Source: Bacillota bacterium (GTDB lineage: Bacteria > Bacillota > Clostridia > Acetivibrionales > DSM-1351). From it: a stretch of 64,000 nt of DNA. Within the stretch, counting starts at the first letter, position 1; every line of letters starts with the position of its first letter. The stretch is taken from positions 1 through 64,000 of the forward strand of contig JAEZOA010000015.1 of the NCBI GenBank assembly GCA_023441625.1, given 5' to 3'. Positions 56,604 through 64,000 of the stretch are shown piece after piece. Made by a program: the position numbers and the translations under genes. The notes beneath the pieces are model-generated. The model made no database searches. It worked only from the letters and a program-made list of their open reading frames with translations, and was not told the origin of the DNA.

Positions 56604-56982
56604 TCAAAATCCAGTGCATCTACTTCTACCATTCATATGCTCTTTACTCATTCCATAACAATCAATACATACAAACTGATTTGTCAGCAAAAGTTCAAAT
56701 GCTTCTGAAACCAAATAAATAGTTATTTTCATTTTCCCAATCGTTATATACCTTTTCAATTTCAGCTTTAATCAAATCTACAGGTAATTCAGCCACTCCT
56801 TCAATATACTCGGCATTTGAAGTTCCATATACTTTGCTGTTCTCAAACTGATTATTTGGTTTCTTATAGATATTAATGAGCGGTTAAAACAATCTAAAAC
56901 CGCCAATTTTTGTCCATGCACGCACTTTTAGAACCTCACGTTTTATGTGGTATTCGTTACACAAAACTTGAAACTTATCCAT
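56604..56982 (-). pseudogene. Frameshifted remnant of an unrecognised ~130-residue gene
   Basis: Three overlapping reading segments in different frames read in order on the minus strand. The first, 56982-56884, starts MDKFQVLCNEYHIKREVLKV. The second, about 56872-56695, includes KPNNQFENSKVYGTSNAEYI and EGVAELPVDLIKAEIEKVYN. The third runs to 56604 as VSEAFELLLTNQFVCIDCYG. The parts join naturally if two small frameshifts or deletions are assumed. I do not recognise the family. The rest of the 56383-56992 gap has no gene. Confidence 0.5.
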
Positions 56983-56992
56983 TCAAATACTA

Positions 56993-58006
56993 CTAATTCA
57001 TACACAATTCGTAAAGAATGTCCTCTAATACTACATTCTTTTTTAATATATCATCTTCATATTTTTTATCTAACTTTATAATAATCATATATTCTGCCAT
57101 TCCCAGAGAATAATACCTATCGTCACTTTTTACTTTAACTTTTTCCGATATGTCAGATAAGTTTTTAGCTATGAGAGAGGATGAATCTCGCGATGCTTTA
57201 AATTCCCCATATCTTGCTAGCCCCTCGAGCCATTCAATTTCTTGCTCCTCATGTATTTCCCTAGCAGTAAGTTGACACTCTTTCCTTCTTTGAAGTCTGG
57301 TTTCAAGGAAAAGTTGTACATTCTTCTGAACGGTATCGGTATCATCTGCCAATAAAGCTATCTCCAGATAGTTTGCTTCTCGTTCGATTAACGCATTAAA
57401 TCGGCTATCGGTATAATACGAACTACATACATTATGTATGTGTTCTGCATCATCGACTCTGTTAGAATTGTAATTTCCTTGATATGCATGAACCATTTCG
57501 TGTATGATAAGTGCCTTATAATACTGTTCGTCCGCTATGATAAATTGTGGTGGGTAAAGGATGGGTATTTCCCTTAACATTGTCATATGATAGGTATCCA
57601 TCGTGGCAAAGCTTCCAACCCAGGTATCATCTACTTTTATAGCAAAGGCCTGTGGATTTTTAGCCGCTCTTCGATAGGTGAATCTATCTATGTATTCATC
57701 TTTACCAATATACGTCCATTCTTCCTCAATCGGTTTAAAATCGCTAAATAAAAATTCATAAGCATCATTATACAAAAGGATATTTAAAGCTTTGTTATCG
57801 ATATTATTGAATATGTCATTTCCTTCATCATATAAATATTCATAAATCTCATGGACACGGTTAATATCATCCTCTGACAAATAATCTTTTTTCGTATCCA
57901 CGTTTTGATATTCTATATTATAGACTCTGTTGTTTATTATCAACCCAACTATCAAAACACCTAAGACTACAACAATTGTAAATAGTATTTTCTTAAATAA
58001 TTTCAT
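56993..58006 (-). CDS. Membrane-anchored zinc metalloprotease-like protein (HEXXH)
   Basis: A 337-residue protein with an N-terminal membrane helix (residues 7-24) and a large outer domain. HEMVH (169-173) gives two His zinc ligands and the catalytic Glu, and EREANYLE about 35 residues later may supply a third ligand (gluzincin style). The family is not certain. GAGAGGGAG precedes the ATG. It is co-directional with an XRE regulator 88 bp upstream, which suggests a regulator-protease pair, but direct regulation is not shown. Confidence 0.7.
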   Translation of the reverse strand: MKLFKKILFTIVVVLGVLIVGLIINNRVYNIEYQNVDTKKDYLSEDDINRVHEIYEYLYDEGNDIFNNIDNKALNILLYNDAYEFLFSDFKPIEEEWTYIGKDEYIDRFTYRRAAKNPQAFAIKVDDTWVGSFATMDTYHMTMLREIPILYPPQFIIADEQYYKALIIHEMVHAYQGNYNSNRVDDAEHIHNVCSSYYTDSRFNALIEREANYLEIALLADDTDTVQKNVQLFLETRLQRRKECQLTAREIHEEQEIEWLEGLARYGEFKASRDSSSLIAKNLSDISEKVKVKSDDRYYSLGMAEYMIIIKLDKKYEDDILKKNVVLEDILYELCMN

Positions 58007-58093
58007 CGTTAACTCCCTCTCATAGAACTATATAAAATATATAAGTATCAGCAGCATAATTATCCATGTTATAAATAAAAATCTCAGGTATGG

Positions 58094-58654
58094 CTAGCTT
58101 ATACATTTTTCATTCAGTTTCATAACTGCTGTATTATTATAGTCTTTAATTTGATTCTTCATCATCGTTCTAAAATAATAATATAGACCTGCACTGCAGA
58201 TTTCTAGCCAACAACCGAATAACCATCCTGTTAAATCCTTTGTTTCCTGCCAAATAAAAAATGGCATTACTATTCCAGCAGTAGATATTGTGATACTGAC
58301 AGCAGCCATCAATTTAAACTTGTAAATGGATTTATGTACCATATAGGTTATCGCCGTATCGGTATGGTAATTTTTTATTTTCTCAGCTGTTATATCCTTA
58401 TTTAAATTTGAGACTTCTGATAAGGGAATAACTTCTTCCTTTTTCTCTGCTTTGAGTATTTCATCAACAGAAACATCCAATATGTATGCCAATTCTGTAA
58501 GCAGTGTTATATCTGGCAATCCCTTTCCTGTTTCCCATTTTGAGACAGCTCTATTCGTAACATTCAGTTTGTCTGCAAGCTGTTTCTGCGTAATTTGTTT
58601 TTCTTTACGACATTCAGCTATAAAACATCCTATTTGTATATTATCCATATTCAT
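58094..58654 (-). CDS. XRE-family regulator with C-terminal membrane helices
   Basis: A 186-residue protein. The N-terminal helix-turn-helix (about residues 9-63) reads CRKEKQITQKQLADKLNVTN then RAVSKWETGKGLPDITLLTE. Two hydrophobic segments lie in the C-terminal half (FKLMAAVSITISTAGIVMPF and GWLFGCWLEICSAGLYYYF). Membrane-tethered XRE proteins of this layout are common in clostridia, ligands mostly unknown. AGGTGGTG lies before the ATG. The next gene codes for a membrane metalloprotease. Confidence 0.82.
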   Translation of the reverse strand: MNMDNIQIGCFIAECRKEKQITQKQLADKLNVTNRAVSKWETGKGLPDITLLTELAYILDVSVDEILKAEKKEEVIPLSEVSNLNKDITAEKIKNYHTDTAITYMVHKSIYKFKLMAAVSITISTAGIVMPFFIWQETKDLTGWLFGCWLEICSAGLYYYFRTMMKNQIKDYNNTAVMKLNEKCIS

Positions 58655-58890
58655 TCACCACCTGTTTTTATTATATTATGCTTTTATACCTTCCTAATCG
58701 CAATATATCCCTAGTTGAATTATATCCACTTATCGTGGAATAGGAGAATACAACTTCCTTATGTAATCCATTCTTATAATATAGATGGGCTTCTGGATAC
58801 ATGAAAAACCTAGATTTCTAAAACTAATAAATTATATGGAACAAATTTCATTTTTATAAGTCTAATTTATTAAGCCGGCACAACAAAACT

Positions 58891-58924
58891 ACGCAAGTTG
58901 GCAAGCCAACATTGCTTATGTTAA
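58891..58924. repeat. Dispersed palindromic repeat, copy 3
   Basis: ACGCAAGTTGGCAAGCCAAC is followed by ATTGCTTATGTTAA. The central hairpin is identical to copy 2. The tail ATGTTAA is shared with copy 1. It lies 70 bp before the SLH protein gene. The rest of the 58655-58994 gap shows no gene; a TCCAC-TTATC-GTGGA hairpin lies near 58725. Confidence 0.75.
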
Positions 58925-58994
58925 GGAAAATTATCTCTTTAAAAAGGGAGATGTAACATTTAAATCTATTAATTAGTATTGGAGAGGGTTATAT

Positions 58995-60017
58995 ATGATA
59001 AAATCAATTTTAGGAATAGTACTGGCAGGAGTAATGTTACTGTCAAATACTTTTGCATTTGCCCAGACAGCAGTTAAAGTTTCAGACCCAGAACCTATTG
59101 TGTTCTCTGACATTTCAAAACACTGGTCAAATGGTGCAGTTCAACACCTTACAAAAAAGGGAGCAATACCTTTTGAAAATGGAAAATTCATTCCAGGTAA
59201 GGCTATTACAAGAAGTGAGTTTGCAATAATGCTTCATAAAGCTTTAGATATTCAGATTGCATACTTTAAAGCACCAGATATTAAGGATTACTTTGATGAT
59301 GTGAAACAAGATGCTACCTTTACATCAGCACTTATCGACCTTGTAACAGCACAAATTATAGACAGTAAGGGTAGTTTTAATCCTGAGGGCACACTATCTA
59401 GAGAAGAGATGGTACATTATATTATGAATGCCTATAAGTATAAAATGGGTGATGTCTTCGCCTATATTAAAATCAAGGGAGGCTTTTTCGCGGATCATAA
59501 TAAGATAGCTCCAATATATAGCGGTGATGTTGATTACGCAGCCTACTCAAATTTAATTACAGGTGTTGGTAAGAACTTATTCAATCCAAAAAGCAATTCA
59601 ACACGTGCAGAGGCAACTGTAATAATAAGTAAACTTATAGCTCTTTTGGAGAAACAAGAATCAGGTATAACTATAAAACCAGGAGTAACAGTTAATGAAG
59701 ATTCAATTGAAATGAAGATTAGTATTGTTAATAATTCTAAGGAATCTGTAATCATAAATCATTCTTCAGGGCAAAAATTTGATTTTGTTTTGCTGGATGC
59801 AAATAATAACGTTCTATATACCTGGTCTGCAGACAAATCCTTTATTGCCATGCTAACTAGCACTACCATTGAGGCAGGAAAATCCATTAAATTTAGTGCA
59901 ATCTTAGATGGTGAGCAGTATAAGGCTATTAAGGATAAAATAGTAACGCTAAAGGCATATGTAATTGGTAGCTCGGATTCTTTCAGCATCAATACTGAGG
60001 GATATAAAATTAGATAG
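58995..60017 (+). CDS. Secreted SLH-domain protein with C-terminal BsuPI-like domain
   Basis: A 340-residue exported protein. The signal peptide ends near residue 24 (AFAQ). Three S-layer homology repeats follow (about 34-80, 92-145, 155-205; e.g. ITRSEFAIMLHKAL, LSREEMVHYIMNAY, STRAEATVIISKLI), which bind pyruvylated cell-wall polymer. A C-terminal beta domain (about 225-335: KISIVNNSKESVIINHSSGQ, FDFVLLDANNNVLYTWS) resembles the BsuPI proteinase-inhibitor fold. The order SLH3-BsuPI suggests a wall-anchored inhibitor or adhesion module. GGAGAGGG precedes the ATG. Confidence 0.88.
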   Translation: MIKSILGIVLAGVMLLSNTFAFAQTAVKVSDPEPIVFSDISKHWSNGAVQHLTKKGAIPFENGKFIPGKAITRSEFAIMLHKALDIQIAYFKAPDIKDYFDDVKQDATFTSALIDLVTAQIIDSKGSFNPEGTLSREEMVHYIMNAYKYKMGDVFAYIKIKGGFFADHNKIAPIYSGDVDYAAYSNLITGVGKNLFNPKSNSTRAEATVIISKLIALLEKQESGITIKPGVTVNEDSIEMKISIVNNSKESVIINHSSGQKFDFVLLDANNNVLYTWSADKSFIAMLTSTTIEAGKSIKFSAILDGEQYKAIKDKIVTLKAYVIGSSDSFSINTEGYKIR

Positions 60018-60040
60018 ACTGAAATAAGGATAAATATAAT

Positions 60041-60056
60041 GGGGCTGTCTCAAATT
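60041..60056 (+). mobile_element. Possible relic of an insertion-sequence end
   Basis: GGGGCTGTCTCAA matches the terminal inverted repeat I associate with IS1182-type elements in clostridia. No opposite end or transposase was found, so it is at most a solo end or a chance match. Confidence 0.25.
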
Positions 60057-60072
60057 AAAATATAATAAATAA

Positions 60073-60114
60073 TGAGAGCCAGTGACCGAGGAATTAAATT
60101 CTAGCTGGCTCTCA
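60073..60114. terminator. Hairpin terminator between SLH gene and ureC
   Basis: TGAGAGCCAG and CTGGCTCTCA form a perfect 10-bp stem between convergent genes. The minus-strand side is T-rich (TTATTTATTATATTTT), serving ureC. It may serve the SLH gene as well. Confidence 0.7.
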
Positions 60115-60193
60115 CTTGTCAGATTCTTTAGTGTACTTACACTTGGCTTCCTTTGTCTATTGAGTTTGGCTCTCTGCCTATCTGTCAAAACAA

Positions 60194-61912
60194 TTAAAAT
60201 AGAAAATACCTTTGAGCAAGTGGCAACTTGTCAGCAGGTTCACAGGTAATAATCTCTCCATCAATTTTAACATCATATGTTTCAGCATCAACCTCAATCT
60301 TAGGTGTAGCATTATTGTGAACCATATCTTTTTTAGTAACCTTTCTGCAACCACTGACAGGAGCAAGCATTTTTTGTAACTTTAATGAATCAAGCTTACC
60401 TAACTCTAATGAAATTTTCGAAACAAATGTAATACAGGTTGAATATTTAGCACGTCCGAGGGCTCCATACATATTTCTATAAATTACAGGCTGTGGTGTT
60501 GGAATTGAAGCATTTATATCACCCATTTTACTCGCTACAATAAATCCACCTTTCAAAATCATTTCTGGCTTTACACCGAATAAAGCTGGTTTCCATAAAA
60601 CAATATCCGCAAGCTTTCCTTTTTCAATAGATCCCACATAATTAGAAATACCATGAGCAATTGCTGGATTTATGGTATATTTAGCCATATATCTTTTTAT
60701 TCTAAAATTATCAGCACCATTTATATCCTCTTCAAGGGGGCCGCGTTGTTTTTTCATTTTATCAGCTGCCTGCCAAGTTCTTATTATAACTTCACCAACA
60801 CGACCCATTGCCTGTGAATCAGAATTAATGATACTAATTATACCCATATCATGAAGTACATCTTCTGCTGCAATAGTCTTTGCACGGATCCTAGAATCAG
60901 CGAAAGCAACATCTTCCTTTATTTTGTTGTCAAGATGGTGACATACAATCAACATATCCCGATGTTCATCAACAGTATTAATAGTATATGGCATTGTAGG
61001 GCTTGTGGAAGAAGGAAGAACGTTGTCCATTGAAGTCACACAAATAATATCTGGAGCATGCCCTCCTCCTGCACCCTCAGAATGATAGGTATGAATAGTT
61101 CTGCCCCCAATGGCATCTATGGTGTTTTCAACAAAACCTGCTTCATTTAATGAATCTGTGTGTATTGTTACCTGAACATCAAATTCATCAGCAACCTTTA
61201 AGCACGTATCAATTGCTTTGGGTGTACTTCCCCAATCTTCATGGAGCTTTAACCCTATTGCACCGGCACGTATCTGCTCTGCAAGCGGCTCAACAAATGA
61301 TGAATTGCCTTTTCCGGTAAAACCTACATTAATAGGGAAGTCTTCTGCTGCTTCAAGCATTCTAGATATATTAAATACACCAGGTGTACAAGTCGTCGCA
61401 TTAGTTCCATCTGACGGACCAACACCTCCACCTATCATAGTTGTTATTCCGCTATATAGAGAAGTTTCAACCTGCTGTGGACAAATAAAGTGAACGTGCG
61501 TATCAATTCCGCCTGGAGTTACAATCAACCCTTCTCCAGCAAGAACCTCTGTCCCAGTACCTATAATAAGGTCATTGTCAACACCCTCCATGATATGTGG
61601 ATTACCAGCTTTTCCTACCCCTACAATTTTTCCATCACGTATACCTATATCACCTTTTACAATCCCATAAGCATCAATAATCACCGCGTTTGTAATAACT
61701 AAATCAAGCACACCACTTGAATGTGTTGCTGATGCAGACTGACCCATCCCATCACGGATTGATTTCCCTCCACCAAATTTACATTCATCACCATATATGG
61801 TGTAGTCCTCTTCTATTTCTACAAATAAATCTGTATCTCCTAATCTAATCCAATCACCTTTTGAAGGACCGAACATACTTGCATATTCTTCTCCACTGAT
61901 TTTATAGCTCAT
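60194..61912 (-). CDS. ureC: Urease subunit alpha
   Basis: A 572-residue catalytic subunit that hydrolyses urea to ammonia and carbamate. Nickel ligands and the carbamylated lysine are in place: His139 and His141 (GGIDTHVHF), Lys222 ([10 protein letters not shown]), His250 (TIHTDSLNE) and His276. The flap CHHLD holds Cys324 and His326. The length is normal. The ATG at 61912 follows AAGGAGG and overlaps the ureB end by 11 bp. No ureE, F, G or D follows. Confidence 0.98.
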   Translation of the reverse strand: MSYKISGEEYASMFGPSKGDWIRLGDTDLFVEIEEDYTIYGDECKFGGGKSIRDGMGQSASATHSSGVLDLVITNAVIIDAYGIVKGDIGIRDGKIVGVGKAGNPHIMEGVDNDLIIGTGTEVLAGEGLIVTPGGIDTHVHFICPQQVETSLYSGITTMIGGGVGPSDGTNATTCTPGVFNISRMLEAAEDFPINVGFTGKGNSSFVEPLAEQIRAGAIGLKLHEDWGSTPKAIDTCLKVADEFDVQVTIHTDSLNEAGFVENTIDAIGGRTIHTYHSEGAGGGHAPDIICVTSMDNVLPSSTSPTMPYTINTVDEHRDMLIVCHHLDNKIKEDVAFADSRIRAKTIAAEDVLHDMGIISIINSDSQAMGRVGEVIIRTWQAADKMKKQRGPLEEDINGADNFRIKRYMAKYTINPAIAHGISNYVGSIEKGKLADIVLWKPALFGVKPEMILKGGFIVASKMGDINASIPTPQPVIYRNMYGALGRAKYSTCITFVSKISLELGKLDSLKLQKMLAPVSGCRKVTKKDMVHNNATPKIEVDAETYDVKIDGEIITCEPADKLPLAQRYFLF

Positions 61913-62282
61913 AATTATCCTCCTTAAACCCAAGTTTTTTTGCCTTTTCAAAAGCATTTACTTTGGTCGACTCTATATCAACGTTTCCTTGAGTTAAGTC
62001 ATTTAATCCAAAAACACATTTTTCACCTGAAATTGGAACTAATAATATTTCTTTTTCTTCACCTGCTTCAAATCTTACTGCAGTACCTGAAGGAATATTA
62101 AGTCTCTTGCCAAATGCTTTTTCTTTGTCGAAAATAAGACATTTATTTGTTTCAAAAAAGTGAAAATGTGAACCAACCTGAACTGACCTACTTCCTGTAT
62201 TTTTAACTTTAATCTCTGTAATTTCACGACCTGCATTTAGTGTTATTTCATTATTTTTGATTATTACTTCACCAGGAATCAT
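61902..62282 (-). CDS. ureB: Urease subunit beta
   Basis: A 126-residue structural subunit. [38 protein letters not shown] and [13 protein letters not shown] are typical. The C-terminal tail (about 20 residues past the usual ~105) is basic and overlaps ureC. It starts 14 bp after ureA. Confidence 0.97.
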   Translation of the reverse strand: MIPGEVIIKNNEITLNAGREITEIKVKNTGSRSVQVGSHFHFFETNKCLIFDKEKAFGKRLNIPSGTAVRFEAGEEKEILLVPISGEKCVFGLNDLTQGNVDIESTKVNAFEKAKKLGFKEDNYEL

Positions 62283-62295
62283 TATTTACTCCCCC

Positions 62296-62601
62296 TCAAT
62301 TAATAGGATTATGTACAGTTACCAGCTTTGTTCCGTCAGCAAAAGTCGATTCAACCTGTACCTCATCAATCATTTCGGCAACTCCCTCCATTAAATCTTC
62401 CTTTTTAAGTATGGTTTTACCATATTCCATTAAGTAAGCCACTGTATATACTCCATCACGTGCTTTTTCCATTAGTTCTGAGCTAATAAGTGCTATTGCC
62501 TCTGGATAATTCAGTTTTAGTCCTCTGTTCTTTCTCTGTCTTGCCAGTTCTCCTGCAAAATGCAGCATAAGCTTTTCTGTTTCTTTTGGTGTTAAATGCA
62601 T
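62296..62601 (-). CDS. ureA: Urease subunit gamma
   Basis: A 101-residue structural subunit: [40 protein letters not shown] and [15 protein letters not shown]. The ATG at 62601 has GGAGG 5-6 nt upstream and gives the standard UreA length. A frame seven codons longer is not needed. Confidence 0.97.
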   Translation of the reverse strand: MHLTPKETEKLMLHFAGELARQRKNRGLKLNYPEAIALISSELMEKARDGVYTVAYLMEYGKTILKKEDLMEGVAEMIDEVQVESTFADGTKLVTVHNPIN

Positions 62602-62659
62602 ATTTACCTCCATGCATGCCACTAAATTGTGGTCATAATAGTAGTGAATTTAATATCCT

Positions 62660-63352
62660 TTATATTGCCATTTTCCTCTGTATTTCACTAGGATCAGTAT
62701 CGATGGTACTTCCCTCCATAATAATTCTGCCTTTATCAAGAAGATAAAAATAGTCGGCTACATCCAAAACAAACTCAAGGTATTGCTCCACAATAAGCAT
62801 TGTTATATTTCCCTGACTTTTGAGCTTTTTAATAACTTTTGCAATATCCTGTATTATCGATGGCTGTATACCCTCTGTAGGTTCATCCAAAAGCAGTAGC
62901 TTGGGCTTTGACAGAAGTGCTCTTGCTATTGCCAGCTGCTGCTGCTGTCCCCCACTTAAATCTCCGCCTTTTCTGCTTAACATAGTTTTAACTATAGGAA
63001 ATAACTCAAAAATGCTTTCGTCAGTTATTTTTTTCTGCCTGCTTCTTTCAAGACCTAAAAGAAGATTTTCATATACACTAAGTTGTGGGAAAATATCACG
63101 GCCTTGTGGAACATATCCGATACCCTTCATTGCTCTGGTGTAGGTAGGCATTTTGATAATCTCTTCTCCACCTAACTCTATACTTCCACTGGGGGTCTTC
63201 ACCAGTCCCATTATACTTTTTAAAAAAGTTGTTTTACCAACACCGTTTCTACCTAGGAGGCATACCACCTTGCCTTCCTCTATTTTCATACTTATGTTTC
63301 TTAAAATAATACTTTCTTTATAGAATGCATTTACAGCGTTTATTTTGAGCAT
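62660..63352 (-). CDS. urtE: Urea ABC transporter ATP-binding protein UrtE
   Basis: A 230-residue LivF-type ATPase. Walker A GRNGVGKT lies near residue 34, followed by the signature LSGGQQQQLAIARALL, Walker B LLLLDEPTEG and the switch His region. Its place between urtD and ureABC identifies the substrate as urea. The ATG at 63352 has GGAGG upstream. The C-terminus ends in the usual EIQRKMAI. Confidence 0.94.
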   Translation of the reverse strand: MLKINAVNAFYKESIILRNISMKIEEGKVVCLLGRNGVGKTTFLKSIMGLVKTPSGSIELGGEEIIKMPTYTRAMKGIGYVPQGRDIFPQLSVYENLLLGLERSRQKKITDESIFELFPIVKTMLSRKGGDLSGGQQQQLAIARALLSKPKLLLLDEPTEGIQPSIIQDIAKVIKKLKSQGNITMLIVEQYLEFVLDVADYFYLLDKGRIIMEGSTIDTDPSEIQRKMAI

Positions 63353-63471
63353 TTTAACCTCCACTTTGCCGCTATATCGGCGATTACAAATAGTAATTAA
63401 AAGACACTTGTGGCTTTTTGATATGCGAAGATTACCATGAACACACTAATGCGTGCTTCGCATTTTTCACG

Positions 63472-64000
63472 CTATTCAACTCCTCTACCTAGATATACCT
63501 CAATTACTTTTTGGTTTTTCTGAACTGTTTCCATATTTCCTTCATCAAGGAGCGATCCTTCATGCAGTACAGTTACAGTGCTTGCACACTCTCTAACAAA
63601 CTCCATATCGTGTTCGACCACTATTACCGAGCACTGTTTTGATATCTCTTTTAACAGTTCGCTTGTCTTCTCGGTTTCTTTTCTCCCCATTCCTGCAACT
63701 GGCTCATCAAGCAGCATTATTTCGGGTTGCTGTACCAACAGCATTCCAATTTCAAGCCATTGCTTCTGTCCATGAGACAAGCCTGCGGGAGTTCTATATC
63801 TATCCTCATATAAGCCAATTGTATTTAACACCTGCTTAATTCGCTCATTCTGTTCCTTTGTAATCTTTGTAAATAGCGATGAATAAAGTGACCTTACCTT
63901 AACAACCGCTAATTCCATATTTTCATATATTGTTATGCCATTAAAAACTGAAGGAACCTGAAACTTTCTTCCTATACCCAACTCAACTATTTGATGCTCT
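63472..64000 (-). CDS. urtD: Urea ABC transporter ATP-binding protein UrtD (5' end beyond the window)
   Basis: The last ~175 residues of a LivG-type ATPase. The frame stays open to base 64000, reading EHQIVELGIGRKFQVPSVFN, so the TTG near 63981 is not a start. Signature LSHGQKQWLEIGMLL, Walker B IMLLDEPVAGM and the switch EHDMEFVRE are visible. The LSHGQKQWLEIG variant is typical of UrtD. About 70 N-terminal residues with Walker A lie outside. A 120-bp gap with a small hairpin separates it from urtE. Confidence 0.94.
   Translation of the reverse strand, partial: EHQIVELGIGRKFQVPSVFNGITIYENMELAVVKVRSLYSSLFTKITKEQNERIKQVLNTIGLYEDRYRTPAGLSHGQKQWLEIGMLLVQQPEIMLLDEPVAGMGRKETEKTSELLKEISKQCSVIVVEHDMEFVRECASTVTVLHEGSLLDEGNMETVQKNQKVIEVYLGRGVE

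Noticed and set aside
60041..60188. Complete insertion sequence
   Set aside because: Only one end-like motif (GGGGCTGTCTCA) is seen; there is no transposase or matching opposite end.

Overview
The window looks like a low-GC anaerobic Firmicute of class Clostridia. The base composition is AT-rich, Shine-Dalgarno (SD) sites are strong (AGGAGG), and a T-box leader controls an ilv operon. The allulose 3-epimerase closely resembles, from memory, the Clostridium (Ruminiclostridium) cellulolyticum enzyme. No rRNA, tRNA, prophage or CRISPR array is visible.

Layout. (1) 1-4 kb: a truncated SDR gene, a 2-hydroxyacid dehydrogenase, and a zinc-ribbon membrane protein paired with a condensation-type acyltransferase behind a palindromic promoter. 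(2) 4-9.2 kb (minus): a PaaK-like CoA ligase, an aminotransferase and a MetQNI-type ABC importer, arranged as one amino-acid uptake/use operon. (3) 9.5-14.5 kb (plus): reverse transsulfuration (mccB, then an MccA-methyltransferase fusion), an acyltransferase and a nitroreductase. (4) 14.6-20.2 kb (minus): xylB-xylR(ROK)-xylA behind a consensus promoter overlapping a palindromic operator; nagB next to a wrecked nagA. (5) 20.4-28.4 kb (minus): branched-chain amino-acid synthesis, T-box-ilvB-ilvN-ilvC-leuA, then cimA with its own unusual leader.

(6) 29-49 kb is the most interesting region. A YesN/YesM-type two-component system and an LplB/YtcP-type sugar ABC importer are flanked by five paralogous PF12831-type FAD oxidoreductases (two minus, three plus), an allulose 3-epimerase, an SDR, a zinc alcohol dehydrogenase and an FGGY kinase. 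The likely scheme is import of a sugar-like substrate, flavin- and NAD-dependent oxidation/reduction, epimerisation and phosphorylation. The true substrate is unknown.

(7) 49-53 kb: a chemoreceptor-like protein, a small STAS-like protein and a nitrilase-family amidase, divergent from a LuxR-type regulator. (8) 53-56.4 kb: tadA and a pantothenate operon (DUF2520 reductase, panB, panC, panD). (9) 56.6-60 kb: a frameshifted pseudogene, a membrane metalloprotease with an XRE regulator, and an SLH-BsuPI surface protein. (10) 60.2-64 kb (minus): urtD (cut by the window edge), urtE, ureA, ureB, ureC, with no ureEFGD in view.

The strongest candidate for something undescribed is an RNA-like leader found three times: before cimA (about 22.6 kb), the response regulator (34.5 kb) and the fifth FAD oxidoreductase (44.95 kb). 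In each, a hairpin with a conserved 9-bp CCATGCC/GGCATGG-type stem sits between the Shine-Dalgarno and the AUG, exactly 6 nt before the AUG. The loop varies (32, 52, 32 nt) and one copy keeps pairing through G-U wobbles.
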